NCBI RefSeq assembly: GCF_022230885.1
Contig: NZ_JAKGCT010000002.1
Location: forward strand, 124,001-188,000
Origin: Paenalcaligenes niemegkensis
Lineage (GTDB): Bacteria > Pseudomonadota > Gammaproteobacteria > Burkholderiales > Burkholderiaceae_B
DNA length: 64,000 nt
Direction: 5' to 3'
The notes beneath the pieces are model-generated. The model worked only from the letters and a program-made list of their open reading frames with translations. It was not told where the DNA came from and ran no database searches. Shown piece by piece: positions 45,641 to 56,649 of this stretch (position 1 is the stretch's first letter; each line of letters starts with the position of its first letter). A program made the position numbers and the translations under genes.

Positions 45641-46898
45641 TTTGCGTTTTATCTTGATCAAGTTCAAAGGCCTTATGCAAAGAGCGAACCGCGAGTTCCA
45701 TGTACTTGTCATCAATAATGACGGAGGTCTTGATTTCGCTGGTGCTAATCATTTGAATATTAATGCCTTCTTGCGATAATGCACGGAACATCGTGCTCGC
45801 CACACCCGCATGGCTACGCATGCCAATGCCCACAATAGACACCTTGGCAACTTTGCTGTCGTATACGATTTCGCCCGCTCCGACCGCCGGCCCAATTTGC
45901 TTGCTGAGCAATTCGTTGGTGCGATCAGCGTCATTACGATTAACCGTAAATGAAAAGTCGGTTGTACCCTGAACAGACAAGTTCTGAAGGATCATGTCTA
46001 CATCGATATTGGCAGCCGCAATGGGGCCTAAAATCGAGTAAGCCACACCTGGAGTATCCGGAACGGCACGTAACGTGAATTTAGCCTCATCACGACTGAA
46101 GGCAATGCCTGAAACTACAGCGGCTTCCATTTTATGATCTTCCTCGAATGTAATCAGCGTGCCCGAAGCCATTTCTTCTTCGAGCGGAATGAAGGGGTCG
46201 GTAAGCGAAGAAAGCACACGCACAGGTACTTGATACTTACCTGCAAACTCAACAGAGCGAATCTGCAAAATTTTTGAACCTAGCGAAGCCAGCTCGAGCA
46301 TTTCCTCGAAAGAAACTACGCCCATGCGGCGCGCCTCGGGAACCACACGTGGATCAGTAGTGTATACGCCGTCGACATCGGTGAAGATCAGACATTCGTC
46401 TGCCTTCATGGCAGCAGCTACCGCTACAGCCGACGTATCAGAGCCACCACGACCAAGCGTCGTAATGTTGCCCTCTTCGTCTATACCCTGAAAACCCGTG
46501 ACGATAACAACCCGTCCAGCATCTAAATCGTTACGTATGCGTTCGTCGTCAATGGATTTGATGCGGGCTTTGGTAAAGGCGGAGTCAGTGCGAACCGGAA
46601 CCTGCCAGCCTGTATAGCTACGGGCTGGTACGCCCTTGGCTATTAAGGTCATGGCCAGCAAGGCACTGCTGGCCTGCTCGCCAGTTGCAGCCAGCATATC
46701 TTGCTCGCGCGAATCGGGGTGGGGAGTGATTTCTTTGGCCAAACCCAAGAGCCGATTAGTTTCTCCTGACATTGCAGAAGGCACTACGACAACCTGGTGA
46801 CCGGCAGCATGCCACTTGGCCACGCGTTGCGCCACGTTGCGAATGCGCTCGACAGAGCCCATCGACGTGCCGCCATATTTCTGTACGATCAGGGACAT
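45630..46898 (-). CDS. lysC: aspartate kinase
   Basis: A 422-residue aspartokinase making aspartyl phosphate for lysine, threonine and methionine. The kinase motif KYGGTSMGSVERI is at the start; FTDVDGVYTTDPRVVPEARR binds substrate. Two C-terminal ACT domains (about 265-340 and 345-415; VPDTPGVAYSILGPIAAANIDVD, VGIGMRSHAGVASTMFRALS) carry feedback regulation by end products. The ATG at 46898 fits the family start; the frame itself begins at a TTG four codons earlier. Confidence 0.95.
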   Translation of the reverse strand: MSLIVQKYGGTSMGSVERIRNVAQRVAKWHAAGHQVVVVPSAMSGETNRLLGLAKEITPHPDSREQDMLAATGEQASSALLAMTLIAKGVPARSYTGWQVPVRTDSAFTKARIKSIDDERIRNDLDAGRVVIVTGFQGIDEEGNITTLGRGGSDTSAVAVAAAMKADECLIFTDVDGVYTTDPRVVPEARRMGVVSFEEMLELASLGSKILQIRSVEFAGKYQVPVRVLSSLTDPFIPLEEEMASGTLITFEEDHKMEAAVVSGIAFSRDEAKFTLRAVPDTPGVAYSILGPIAAANIDVDMILQNLSVQGTTDFSFTVNRNDADRTNELLSKQIGPAVGAGEIVYDSKVAKVSIVGIGMRSHAGVASTMFRALSQEGINIQMISTSEIKTSVIIDDKYMELAVRSLHKAFELDQDKTQSAG

Positions 46899-46972
46899 CT
46901 TATTACTCAAATATCAAAAGGAATGGTGTCTGAACCCGAAGGAAAACACACTATTCTAACGATTTTCTGAGT

Positions 46973-48070
46973 TTAGGTTTGGCGGGATGCAGAAACAGTT
47001 TCATTATGATGCTGCAAATACACACGTCCGCGCGTGCAAACCACAAAATGACTACCGTGCTTGACCTTCATTTTTCGGTCAAAGCCCAAGGCGTGTAATT
47101 GACGCATCTGCCGCATCAAATCATTCAGTCGTGCCTCTGTAGGCATCTTCAAGCCGGCCTGCCCCAGCCAGTATCGAATAACAAGTGCCTGCCTCGCCGT
47201 GGATAGTTCGCGCCAATGCTTTAAGCTAAAACTCGTATCAGTAACGCAGTAATCAAGCGTGGACAAATCACTCTGGGCGGCCTCAGCCAATACCTCGCCA
47301 GCCTCACGGCTTAATTGCGCATGGCGCACCAATACCTTTTGCCATCCCACCCAACGCTCATTGAGCTGCGGTGTTAGACGCTCCCGCACAGCCCCGCGGG
47401 TGTAATCGTCGCTGTAGTTGGTGGCGTCACTGACCGCATGCCAATGTAGCCGTCGGCCCATTTGTTCGCCTACAGCAAGCAGCCGGGAGCGTGCCACCTG
47501 GAGCCAGGGCCGCAGGTATACGATGCCATCGCGCTGACTCTGCGGTGCCATTGCCCCCAGGCCTGTAGGCCCCGCCCCACGCAACAACCGTAGCAGTACC
47601 GTTTCGGCCTGATCATCTTGATGATGGCCTAAGAAGATGTGCTCGACGCCGGTCTGCCCGGCCATCTGTTTAAAGGCGGAGTAGCGCGCATTGCGCGCTG
47701 CAGACTCCATACCATCGCCCTGCCCCAAATCAACATCGACTTGCAGGCTGTGGCTCTGCGTACCTAACAAAGAGGCCAAGGCATGCACATGCGACTGCCA
47801 AGTATCAGCAACAGCCTGCAACCCGTGATGAACGTGAAAGCAATGCAGCAATACCTTGTGCTGCCTGGCCCATACCGAGAGATGCAGGGCTAATACGGCA
47901 GAGTCTACCCCGCCGCTTAGGGCTACCGCCACTTGGGCAGGAGAGGAGCCTAAATTTTGATAATGATCGTGAATCAGTTGAAGCAGGCCAGCATCACACA
48001 GGCCAGACAGCAACGAATTATCCGCCTGAACCACAGGACAATCAGGCTTTGGCTTCTTGATATCGTCCAT
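46973..48070 (-). CDS. tilS: tRNA(Ile)-lysidine synthase
   Basis: A 365-residue enzyme that converts the CAU anticodon of tRNA-Ile2 to LAU. The PP-loop ATPase motif [17 protein letters not shown] lies near residues 47-63, followed by HVHHGL and [20 protein letters not shown]. The C-terminal region is shorter than in E. coli TilS, as in other betaproteobacteria. The start overlaps the accA end by 29 bases. Confidence 0.93.
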   Translation of the reverse strand: MDDIKKPKPDCPVVQADNSLLSGLCDAGLLQLIHDHYQNLGSSPAQVAVALSGGVDSAVLALHLSVWARQHKVLLHCFHVHHGLQAVADTWQSHVHALASLLGTQSHSLQVDVDLGQGDGMESAARNARYSAFKQMAGQTGVEHIFLGHHQDDQAETVLLRLLRGAGPTGLGAMAPQSQRDGIVYLRPWLQVARSRLLAVGEQMGRRLHWHAVSDATNYSDDYTRGAVRERLTPQLNERWVGWQKVLVRHAQLSREAGEVLAEAAQSDLSTLDYCVTDTSFSLKHWRELSTARQALVIRYWLGQAGLKMPTEARLNDLMRQMRQLHALGFDRKMKVKHGSHFVVCTRGRVYLQHHNETVSASRQT

Positions 48071-49007
48071 AAGATAACAGGCGCTCGAGCCGCTGTGCCC
48101 GAAGCTGTTCCACGCTGAGCCCGGATAATTGACGCAATGAATCAGCTAATGCACGACTTAATTGACGCGCCATGGTAGTGGGGTCACGATGTGCGCCTCC
48201 GACAGGTTCGTTGACGACGCGGTCGATGAGACCAAAGTCTTTTAGACGGTCTGCTGTGATGGCAAGTGCCTCTGCCGCAGTCGAAGCTTTGTCCGCGCTA
48301 CGCCATAAGATGGATGCGCATCCCTCGGGGGAAATTACGGCATAGGTAGCATATTGCAGCATCAGTACGCTGTCCGCGACAGCAATGGCCAATGCGCCGC
48401 CCGAACCGCCTTCGCCAATAATCGTGCTGATAATAGGCACTTTAAGCTCGGACATGGCGTAGAGATTATGACCAATGGCTTCTGACTGGCCCCGCTCTTC
48501 GGCACCTATGCCCGGATAGGCTCCCGGTGTGTCGACAAAAGTAAAAACCGGCACATTGAACTTTTCGGCCAAACGCATCAGGCGCAAGGCCTTACGATAT
48601 CCCTCTGGACGTGGCATACCAAAATTACGCTTGGCGCGCTCTTTGGTATCACGGCCTTTTTGATGCCCGATAACCATACAAGGAACGCCATTAAAGCGCG
48701 CCAGTCCGCCAACAATGGCCAGATCGTCCGCGTACATGCGATCACCGTGCAGCTCGTGGAAGTCGGTGAAGATTTCCCTGATGTAATCGAAGGTGTAGGG
48801 GCGCTGGGGATGGCGGGCCACTAACGCCGTTTGCCACGGAGTTAGCTTCGAATAGATGCTTCTTGCCAGGGTCTGGCTTTTTTGCTGTAAACGATTGACC
48901 TCTTCTGAGATATCGACAGCAGAGTCGGTTTGAACATAGCGTAGCTCTTCGATTTTATTTTCGAGTTCCGCTAGTGGCTGCTCAAACTCCAGAAATGTAT
49001 TTCGCAT
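48042..49007 (-). CDS. accA: acetyl-CoA carboxylase carboxyltransferase subunit alpha
   Basis: A 321-residue carboxyltransferase alpha subunit for malonyl-CoA formation. [19 protein letters not shown]-terminus, [22 protein letters not shown] and [39 protein letters not shown] are highly conserved AccA segments. It is followed by overlapping tilS and preceded by the glycosylase gene, an arrangement common in Alcaligenaceae. Confidence 0.96.
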   Translation of the reverse strand: MRNTFLEFEQPLAELENKIEELRYVQTDSAVDISEEVNRLQQKSQTLARSIYSKLTPWQTALVARHPQRPYTFDYIREIFTDFHELHGDRMYADDLAIVGGLARFNGVPCMVIGHQKGRDTKERAKRNFGMPRPEGYRKALRLMRLAEKFNVPVFTFVDTPGAYPGIGAEERGQSEAIGHNLYAMSELKVPIISTIIGEGGSGGALAIAVADSVLMLQYATYAVISPEGCASILWRSADKASTAAEALAITADRLKDFGLIDRVVNEPVGGAHRDPTTMARQLSRALADSLRQLSGLSVEQLRAQRLERLLSYGRYQEAKA

Positions 49008-49035
49008 TATTGTATCTTCGGGTTATTAGGCTAGT

Positions 49036-49665
49036 TTATTCGCTCTCGACAACAGGATCCAGGCTGCGCCACAGATACCACGTTGCCACCGTGCACCACG
49101 GCGTCCACGCCTGAGCCACTTCTCGGGCCTCAAATCGCGAAACGGGTTCGCCGCTGTAGTAGTGTTGTGATATGGCTTTGATTAATCCAGCATCATCCAA
49201 CGGTAACACGTCGGCACGATGGAGATTAAAAATCAAAAACATCTCTGCCGTCCAGCGCCCTATACCACGAATAGCACAGAGCTCTTTGATTATGGCATCG
49301 TCATCCATGTCGTGCCACGCATCAGGCTCGACCTTTCGTTGATCAAAATGCGTGGCAAGGTCAAGAATATACTCGGCTTTACGTTTGGGTAAGCCAAATT
49401 TTCGTAATGCTTCTATATCGATATCCAAAACCTGCTGAGGCGTAGCTTGCGTATCGAAGGAGCTGGCAAAACGCGTCCAGACCGTATCAGCTGTTCGTCG
49501 GCTGACTTGTTGACCGATGATTGCACGGACTAAGGTCACGAACGGCTCGGCAGGTGGCCGTAACCACTCGTCGGCATACATCGGGATGATTTTACGCAAT
49601 ATTCGATCACGCTTCATCAAATGCGTTTTGGCTTCTTCCCAATACTCGGGTCTGGTCATCGTCAT
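49036..49665 (-). CDS. AlkA-type DNA-3-methyladenine glycosylase
   Basis: A 209-residue HhH-GPD base-excision glycosylase. FVTLVRAIIGQQVSRRTADTVW leads into the helix-hairpin-helix LCAIRGIGRWTAEMFLIF, and the catalytic Asp is in DVLPLDDAGLIKA. AGGAG before the ATG at 49665 sets the start. The stop of cysS overlaps its 5' end region, so the two are probably co-transcribed. Confidence 0.88.
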   Translation of the reverse strand: MTMTRPEYWEEAKTHLMKRDRILRKIIPMYADEWLRPPAEPFVTLVRAIIGQQVSRRTADTVWTRFASSFDTQATPQQVLDIDIEALRKFGLPKRKAEYILDLATHFDQRKVEPDAWHDMDDDAIIKELCAIRGIGRWTAEMFLIFNLHRADVLPLDDAGLIKAISQHYYSGEPVSRFEAREVAQAWTPWCTVATWYLWRSLDPVVESE

Positions 49666-49673
49666 GCCTGCTC

Positions 49674-51124
49674 CTAGGCTCGTCGCCACTGAGTGACGCC
49701 GCCTGCTTTGTCTTCCAGCTCAATGCCTTGCTCATTTAGCTGATCACGCAGGCGATCAGCCAGGGCGAAGTCGCGATCAGCTTTTGCCTGGCTACGCTGA
49801 TCAATAAGGGCTTGAATCTCATCGTCGCCTAAATTATTGTCCACCGTCGGACGCGCATCGCGCAAATAGCGCGAAGGAGAACGTAAATAAACCGCCGGAT
49901 CACTTTGCAGCAGCCCCAGCACCCCACCCAACGCACGCATCAAGCCTGCGCTCGCCGAACAATGCTCTCGGTTGGCCAAGGAAGAAAGTTCAAAGAGTAC
50001 CGCAATCGCGCCAGCCGTATTGAAATCGTCGTCCATGGCTTCTGCAAAACGCTGCGCCGCCGGAGCAGACCAGTCAACAATGACCTCGTCGGGAACAACA
50101 TTCGCCAGCGTTTGATACAGACGATCAATGGCTTGCTGAGCATCGAACAGATTATCAGCAGCGAAGTTCTGCGTGCTGCGATAATGATTGCGCACAATAA
50201 AAAAGCGTAGCATTTCAGCTTCACGGGGGTTTGCCTGATAAGCCGCATCACTGTCGGTGACGCCTGGCAACGCGATGGTCTGACGAATATTAAGAAAATT
50301 ACCCAGCGATTTCGACATTTTGTCGGCATTCACCATGAGCGGACCGCAATGCATCCATACATTGGCCATTTGCCCGCCAAATGCACCTTCGGACTGGGCG
50401 ATTTCGTTCTCGTGATGGGGAAACTTAAGGTCAGGCCCCCGCCGTGTATATCTAATGGCATACCGAGCAAGGCATTGCTCATGGCTGAACATTCGATGTG
50501 CCAGCCAGGGCGTCCCATTCCGTATGGAGAATCCCACTTAGACTCGTCAGGCTCTTGCTCTTTTGCAGACTTCCAGAGCACGAAATCAAGAGGATCGCGC
50601 TTGGCGTCGGTAACAGCGACGCGGTCGCCAGCGCGTAAATCGTCAAGACTTTTACCTGACAATTTACCGTAGCCCTCAAACTTTCTGACTGCATAATTTA
50701 CATCGCCATCGCTACCCTGATAGGCCAGCCCGTTCTCTTCGAGCTTGCGAATAATGCCAATCATATCGCCTACGTGTTCCGTGGCTCGAGGCTCGGCATC
50801 CGGGGATTGCACCCCCAACGCCTGCTCGTCGGCATGCATGGCTGCGATGTAGAAATCGGTGACCTCGCGCATCAGGCGGTTTGTTTCCACGGCACGGCGA
50901 ATAATCTTGTCGTCAATATCAGTAATATTACGCACGTATTTAACGTGGTAGCCACTTTGGCGGAGCCAGCGCTGCACAATATCAAAGCTGACCAGCATGC
51001 GCGCATGCCCCAGATGACAAAAGTCGTACACAGTCATGCCGCAGACGTACATACGCACGTGACCAGGCTCGATAGGAGTAAATACTTCTTTAGTGCGGGA
51101 CAAAGAGTTATAGATGCGCAACAT
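49674..51124 (-). CDS. cysS: cysteinyl-tRNA synthetase (frameshifted in this sequence)
   Basis: Reconstructed length about 483 residues. The HIGH-like motif is CHLGHAR, preceded by the Zn Cys region [12 protein letters not shown], and the KMSKS motif is in [13 protein letters not shown]. The frame breaks in a C5 run at 50436-50440; a sixth base gives [23 protein letters not shown], the invariant CysS zinc/active-site segment. Because the gene is essential, the break is very likely a sequence error. The start at 51124 is the one that fits the family; a longer frame starts at 51169. Confidence 0.9.
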
Positions 51125-51308
51125 GTGCTGTAATCGTCTTAAAATCGAGTGTAAAAAGCGCGTGTCCATTCATTTAGACACGGATTTACACACTGAATTG
51201 GGTGCGTCAAGGCTAAAATGGTGGTCGTCAAGTATAGCAAGCTGGTTGCTGTTGCGGCGCAAGCCACTTAAATGGGCTGTTTTTTTTAAAGATTGGCTAC
51301 AGGCTAAA

Positions 51309-52025
51309 ATGCGTTCCAGCTATACGCGTAGCGCCTTGCAATCAAAAGGTATGAAATTCGTGAACCCTAAAACTTTATGCTGGTCTCGTGGCTCATTGCT
51401 CAATCTGCTCATTATAAGCGGACTCAGCATGAACGTTAACGCCCAAATGATTAACGAGCCGGTTGTGACTGAGCCCGATGCCATCTTCGAGTCGTCTGAA
51501 GCCCCTGAACGCGGCTGGAAAGGTCTTGCGCGCGTGCTTGATGCCTTGACCCCTGGTGCCAATACCGCCATTCCGCTAACCCCGCGTCAGGTCACGCAGC
51601 GTATATCGACGCTTATTTCGCAAGGCCGGGCAGAGCAAGCCCTGGAGGCGATAGAAAAACGCCTGAAGCAACGTGAAGATCGTGCCGAAATTGGCGTAGA
51701 TGTCCAGCTACTGTTTTTACAAGGACGAGCCCTTTCCGCCTTGGAACGTCACAACGAAGCCATAGAAGTTTACCGTCAAATCACCACTTTTTACCCGGAG
51801 CTACCCGAGCCCTGGAATAACCTCGGCGCAGAGTACATGCGACAGGGCAAGACAGAGATGGCTCGCGAAGCACTGGAAATGGCACTGACAGCAGCCCCTG
51901 ATTTCACTACCGCCCAGGTTAATTTAGGAGAGGTGCAGCTGCTTCTCTCCCAACAGGCATTTAGCGCAGCGGGCGGGGCCGGAGCAAATCGCTCACAACA
52001 AACCCTGAAAATTCTGCAACAATAG
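51309..52025 (+). CDS. tetratricopeptide repeat protein with signal peptide
   Basis: An exported TPR protein of about 238 residues. A hydrophobic export segment (SLLNLLIISGLSMNVNAQ) is followed by a helix-rich region and three or so TPR units (RAEQALEAIEKRL, VQLLFLQGRALSALERHNEAIEVYRQITTFYPELPEPWNNLGAEYMRQGKTEMAREALEMAL). Starts at 51309 (AGG upstream) and 51351 are both possible; the frame extends back to 51114. It is divergent from cysS and co-oriented with the cyclophilin and lpxH genes. Confidence 0.78.
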   Translation: MRSSYTRSALQSKGMKFVNPKTLCWSRGSLLNLLIISGLSMNVNAQMINEPVVTEPDAIFESSEAPERGWKGLARVLDALTPGANTAIPLTPRQVTQRISTLISQGRAEQALEAIEKRLKQREDRAEIGVDVQLLFLQGRALSALERHNEAIEVYRQITTFYPELPEPWNNLGAEYMRQGKTEMAREALEMALTAAPDFTTAQVNLGEVQLLLSQQAFSAAGGAGANRSQQTLKILQQ

Positions 52026-52055
52026 GCGCTGTTTACTTTAATCGGGCATCCTATA

Positions 52056-52706
52056 ATGCAAGGTTTTCATTTTCCCGGGTCCGCTAGATTTTACTCTGCG
52101 CGCGCCATTGGCTATGCCGCCACTCTGATCATTGCAGCCTGTTTCATGGCTGGTCAGGTAAGTGCGGCTTCATCAACTACAACTCAAGGTACGACAATGA
52201 GCACGACTCCTCAGGTCAAACTTCAGACCAACAAAGGCGATATTCTTATCGAATTAAATGCCGAAAAGGCGCCAGAAACTGTCGCAAACTTTTTAACGTA
52301 TGTAAAAGACGGATTTTACGACGGTACGGTCTTTCATCGCGTTATCAATAACTTCATGGTTCAAGGTGGTGGTTTTGATGCCAACATGAAGCAAAAGCCG
52401 ACGAACAATCCTGTCAAAAACGAAGCCGACAACGGCTTGAAAAATGACAAATACACGTTAGCCATGGCGCGTACGGCCGACCCGCAGTCAGCTACAGCGC
52501 AGTTCTTCATTAACGTGAACGATAACGACTTCCTGAACTTCACCTCACCCACGCCAAATGGCTGGGGCTATGCTGTGTTTGCGAAAGTTGTAGAAGGTCA
52601 GGACGTGGTCGATGCCATTAAAGGCGTAAAGACCGGCAACAAAGGTTTCCACCAAGACGTGCCTGTAGAAGATGTGGTTCTTGAAAAAGCCACCATCGTC
52701 GAATAA
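52056..52706 (+). CDS. peptidyl-prolyl cis-trans isomerase, cyclophilin type
   Basis: A 216-residue cyclophilin. The catalytic core is complete: [43 protein letters not shown] and [17 protein letters not shown] hydrophobic N-terminus ([20 protein letters not shown]) predicts periplasmic export (PpiA-like). An internal ATG at about 52198 would give a cytoplasmic PpiB-size form, so two products are possible. It lies before lpxH. Confidence 0.9.
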   Translation: MQGFHFPGSARFYSARAIGYAATLIIAACFMAGQVSAASSTTTQGTTMSTTPQVKLQTNKGDILIELNAEKAPETVANFLTYVKDGFYDGTVFHRVINNFMVQGGGFDANMKQKPTNNPVKNEADNGLKNDKYTLAMARTADPQSATAQFFINVNDNDFLNFTSPTPNGWGYAVFAKVVEGQDVVDAIKGVKTGNKGFHQDVPVEDVVLEKATIVE

Positions 52707-53489
52707 GCGTCATCTTGACGGCATCATCTGGATTGCTGCCGATGTACATTTGGGGCCGGAAGGCCCCAAAACTGCATTAGGCTTCTATGAATTTCTGGAT
52801 GATGCTGCGCAATGCTGCGATACACTCATATTATGCGGTGACATTTTCAACGCATGGATAGGTGACGATCAAATCTATGACCCTGATCCGTGGCTTGCAA
52901 AAGCATTACAAGAATTAAAAAATTCAGCAGTCGAAAGTCGCTCTATCTGATGCGCGGCAATCGCGATTTTCTGATCAGTACAAAATTAGCACAATACCTG
53001 GGAGCTGAACTCTGGCCTGATCAGGTTTCGGTCTCGACCCCCAGCATCAAGTTTGTCCTTTCACATGGCGATGAGCTTTGTACCGACGATAGCTCGTATC
53101 AGCGCTTCAGGCGCTTTGTACGCAGTAACATTACCCAATCGATCTACTATGCCTTGCCGCTGTCCTGGCGCATCGGTGTAGCTAATTGCTTCAGACAGCG
53201 CAGCAAGGCCGCCGGTCTCTATAAAAGCCACGACATCACCGATGTCAATCCAGATGCCTGTGCTGCACTACTGCAAAAACATAAGATGCACACCCTGGTC
53301 CACGGCCATACCCATCGCCCTGCCGTGCATACCAGCGCTCCAGATCTGCTTATCGACAGACGCATTGTGCTGCCAGACTGGGAGCTGGACCACAGTGAAA
53401 AGGCTCGTGGCGGATGGCTCAGCATTCATGGCCCGCAGATGGTGCTGCACCGGCTGGGCCATGACGATGTGGTCTGCGATGTGCAGTAA
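52672..53489 (+). CDS. lpxH: UDP-2,3-diacylglucosamine diphosphatase (frameshifted in this sequence)
   Basis: Reconstructed length about 272 residues. This membrane-associated Mn-dependent phosphoesterase makes lipid X in lipid A synthesis. Metal motifs are D-V-H in [45 protein letters not shown] and [12 protein letters not shown]. The frame breaks in an A6 run at 52917-52922; a seventh A gives [22 protein letters not shown]. The ATG at 52672 overlaps the cyclophilin gene; a TTG at 52681 is an alternative. Essential, so probably a sequence error. Confidence 0.85.
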
Positions 53490-53583
53490 AGACCAACAAT
53501 CATTAAAACTGGTGAACTCCCGCGCGCAACATCGTATTGGGTGCTAAAGTTTTACTCAAGCAACTACGTATTCAGAGGCCACC

Positions 53584-54423
53584 ATGCGTATTGACCGTTC
53601 CAGATCCAGCCGTAACATCGAAGATCGCCGTACTTCAGGCCGTCGCGTAGGCAAAGGCTCCATTGGAATTGGCACCATTGTGCTGGCTTTAGTTGCCATG
53701 TATTTTGGAGTCGACCCCAGCACAATATTACAAATTGCCGAGCAACCCGTCACTTCGCAGCAAGTTGATGCTCCCACAGGTACGCCATCAGATCCACAAG
53801 GCCAGTTTGTGGCCAAAGTTTTAGGCGAAACAGAAGATGTTTGGCGTACCGTCTTTACTCAACAGACCAATGGCCAATATCAGCCCCCAACACTGGTTCT
53901 GTTTCGTGACGCGACGCCAACCGCGTGTGGTACCGGACAGGCGGCAATGGGCCCCTTTTATTGCCCTGCTGACCAAAAGGTATATCTGGATTTAGGTTTT
54001 TTCGATGAGCTTGCCAACCAGCTCAACGCTCCTGGCGATTTTGCCCGGGCCTACGTTATTGCGCACGAAATAGGCCACCATGTGCAGAACCAGGTAGGGA
54101 GCATGCGACGCGCGGAAGCACTACGATTACAAGGGGCCAATGCCAACCAGGTTTCGGTTCGGGTAGAGCTGCAAGCAGATTGCTATGCAGGTATCTGGGC
54201 ACATCATGCTGATCGCGAACGACAGATTCTGGAGGCCGGCGACATTGAAGATGCTCTGCGCGCCGCCAGCGCGGTCGGTGATGATACGCTTCAAAAACGT
54301 AGCCGTGGTGTGGCCGTGCCAGACTCGTTTACGCATGGCTCGTCAGCGGAGCGCATGCAGTGGTTCAACCGCGGCTTCAACTCTGGCGCACTGCAGAGCT
54401 GCGATACGTTCAATGCCAGCTAA
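53584..54423 (+). CDS. YpfJ-family neutral zinc metallopeptidase
   Basis: A 279-residue membrane-anchored protein. A basic N-terminus and one helix (IGIGTIVLALVAMYFGVD, residues about 30-47) anchor it. The zinc-protease motif HEIGHHVQNQVG is at about residues 161-172 and the third-ligand Glu may be in ELQADCYAGIWAHHA. CGTGQAAMGPFYCPADQKVYLDLGFF is family-typical. Proteolytic function is not proven for the family. Confidence 0.9.
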   Translation: MRIDRSRSSRNIEDRRTSGRRVGKGSIGIGTIVLALVAMYFGVDPSTILQIAEQPVTSQQVDAPTGTPSDPQGQFVAKVLGETEDVWRTVFTQQTNGQYQPPTLVLFRDATPTACGTGQAAMGPFYCPADQKVYLDLGFFDELANQLNAPGDFARAYVIAHEIGHHVQNQVGSMRRAEALRLQGANANQVSVRVELQADCYAGIWAHHADRERQILEAGDIEDALRAASAVGDDTLQKRSRGVAVPDSFTHGSSAERMQWFNRGFNSGALQSCDTFNAS

Positions 54424-54539
54424 AGAGCTTCGCCTGATTTGATGCTGCCTGATCCTGTTTAACGGCGTGCTTGCAGCCCACAAAAAATGCGGTGGCCCTG
54501 AAAAAGCCCCCGCAACGCTGAGCCTGTCACCGCTTCAAG

Positions 54540-55469
54540 CTAGTCGATAGCATCAGGCACAATCGTCCGTTGAATCGAACCATCCAATGCTTCATAGCCA
54601 AAATAATTAATCACGTCATAGAGCTCGGATCGGGTCTGCATCTTCGATACGCTCTGCGCTGCCGTTCCGCTTTGTTTAAGTTCGGTGTAGAACTCTTCCA
54701 TGGCCTTGGCTGCGATGCGCAAACTGGAAACTGGCCATATTGCCATGGCATAGCCCATCTCCTCAAACTGGTGCGCCGAGGTTTGAGGTGTACGACCGAA
54801 TTCAGTCATGTTGGCTAACAAAGGCACGTCAAGAGCATTGGCAAAGGCTTCGAACTCTTCTTTAGACGCTAAGGCTTCAGGAAAAATAGCATCCGCACCT
54901 GCTTCAACATAAAGCTTAGCCCGGGAAATTGCCGCCTCAAGTCCCTCAGAGCCTGCGGCATCAGTTCGTGCAATGATACGAAGGTCGCTACGGGCACGTG
55001 AAGCGGCCGCAATTTTCTCGGCCATTTCCTGCGGTGTTACCAAGTGCTTTCCATTTAGGTGACCACACTTCTTAGGTAAGACCTGATCCTCAAGCTGTAC
55101 AGCAGCCACACCGACATCCTCAAGCTCACGTATCAAGCGCATGACATTCAGTGCTTCGCCGAAACCGGTATCGCCATCGACCACCAAAGGCAGGCGGGTA
55201 GCACGAACGATAGACCGCGCACGCACTACAAGCTCCTCCATGGTGATAAGTCCGAGATCAGGCAAACCCAGCGATGCGGTCAGTGCCCCGCCCGACAAGT
55301 ACAAAGCTTCGAAGCCTGCTTTGCGAGCAATGAGGCCCCCGATGGGATCATAAGCGCCAGCAATAGACAAAAACTTTTTCTGTTGCCATTGAAGCGCCAA
55401 CTGAGCTCCGAGCCCTTTGGGAAGAGGCTGTTCCAGCCATACGGGTTGAATATTATTTGTCATGTCCAT
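54540..55469 (-). CDS. methylisocitrate lyase / PEP mutase family lyase
   Basis: A 309-residue isocitrate-lyase superfamily enzyme. FLSIAGAYDPIGGLIARKAGFEALYLSGGA, VDGDTGFG metal site, the KKCGH catalytic loop (LPKKCGHLNGKHLV), RTDAAGSEG and NMTEFGRTP match PrpB. Its neighbours (PrpF-like isomerase and a tricarboxylate transporter, but no prpC or acnD) suggest a substrate such as 2-methylisocitrate or 2,3-dimethylmalate. ATG at 55463 is an alternative start. Confidence 0.83.
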   Translation of the reverse strand: MDMTNNIQPVWLEQPLPKGLGAQLALQWQQKKFLSIAGAYDPIGGLIARKAGFEALYLSGGALTASLGLPDLGLITMEELVVRARSIVRATRLPLVVDGDTGFGEALNVMRLIRELEDVGVAAVQLEDQVLPKKCGHLNGKHLVTPQEMAEKIAAASRARSDLRIIARTDAAGSEGLEAAISRAKLYVEAGADAIFPEALASKEEFEAFANALDVPLLANMTEFGRTPQTSAHQFEEMGYAMAIWPVSSLRIAAKAMEEFYTELKQSGTAAQSVSKMQTRSELYDVINYFGYEALDGSIQRTIVPDAID

Positions 55470-55474
55470 TCCAA

Positions 55475-56647
55475 TTAACCATTATTATCGTCACTTGTTG
55501 AAGGAATGCAGACCAGCCCTTCCATCAGGCGACGCTGCGTTCTTACAATTTCTGCTGCGTGAATTCGGGGGATCGCCGAATGGGCGCAGGCTTCGATTTT
55601 TGCCCCCACCTCAATGACACCGCTGGGCGTACCCAGACGTAGACGCTGTAGATTCGGAGCTCCCTGGGCAACCTCATTGACCAACGTGCCAGCTACTGCC
55701 GCAGCACTGGCCACTGCTAGCGACACCGTAATCGGAGCTGCTCGATGCGGTTGTCCTGCTGAAATCATGCGAACAACCAGATCAACGTCTGCAGCGTTAA
55801 TCTGTTGGCCATTCAAGGCCTGATAACTTTCAGGTTGACTAACTATACAAAGCTTCGGAATCGCAATAATGGCACGGGCCTGCTCCACCGTTTCCGCTAT
55901 ACCCATCAGGATAGATGCCTGCTCTCTGATGTACTCGAGCTCTGCCAGACTGGATTGATCCGTCTCTAACTGATCAGGCATGATCGTGCCCTCCAAGCCC
56001 AGACTCTCTGCAAGAACGAAGACAGAAGGAATTGCAGAATCAACCAAGCTTACCGAAACCGTCTCTCCCCTAAGAGTCTGAAGCTCATGCCGAGCCCGTG
56101 CCTGAGTCAATAAGCCCCTGCCCAATGTATTGGCTGGATCTATAAAGCTTAAAACAACAGGAGATCTTTTTGAAGCCAACCCTGTTAAAGTCACCTCTCC
56201 CCTGACACATGCCTGCCCGTTGCTCACTCTGAACGTGGAGTGAATTATTTTTCCTGAGTTGGTATTGTGGATTCGCACTAGACACTCACCATTGGCAGGT
56301 CCGCTGACCAGACCCTCTTCGTAAGCATAGGGTCCCACAGCGGAACTCATATTTCCGCAGTTTCCGCTGTAGTCTACGGCTTCTCCCAATACCGACACCT
56401 GAGCGAAGGTATAGTCCACATCAGCATCTTCGCGAGCGCTCTTTGAAATCACACACACCTTGCTTAGCGACGACTGCCCACCTCCCATGCCGTCTAGCTG
56501 CCGACCATAAGGATCCGGGCTGCCCATGGCAGCCAGGAAAACAGAAGCCCATTGATCTTGATCATCGGGTAAATCTGCGCGATTAAAGACCAAGGCCTTA
56601 GATGTACCGCCCCTCATGAATACTGCGGGTATTTTCTTTTGACTCAT
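55475..56647 (-). CDS. PrpF-family isomerase
   Basis: A 390-residue member of the PrpF family (methylaconitate or methylitaconate isomerase, 4-oxalomesaconate tautomerase). IPAVFMRGGTSKALVF, DPYGRQLDGMGGGQSSLSKVC and the catalytic VDYSGNCGNMSSAVGPYA are clear. It lies two bases after the GntR gene stop and five before the lyase gene, so the three form one operon. In AcnD/PrpF pathways it isomerises trans-aconitate-like acids; which acid is open. Confidence 0.88.
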   Translation of the reverse strand: MSQKKIPAVFMRGGTSKALVFNRADLPDDQDQWASVFLAAMGSPDPYGRQLDGMGGGQSSLSKVCVISKSAREDADVDYTFAQVSVLGEAVDYSGNCGNMSSAVGPYAYEEGLVSGPANGECLVRIHNTNSGKIIHSTFRVSNGQACVRGEVTLTGLASKRSPVVLSFIDPANTLGRGLLTQARARHELQTLRGETVSVSLVDSAIPSVFVLAESLGLEGTIMPDQLETDQSSLAELEYIREQASILMGIAETVEQARAIIAIPKLCIVSQPESYQALNGQQINAADVDLVVRMISAGQPHRAAPITVSLAVASAAAVAGTLVNEVAQGAPNLQRLRLGTPSGVIEVGAKIEACAHSAIPRIHAAEIVRTQRRLMEGLVCIPSTSDDNNG

Positions 56648-56649
56648 TG

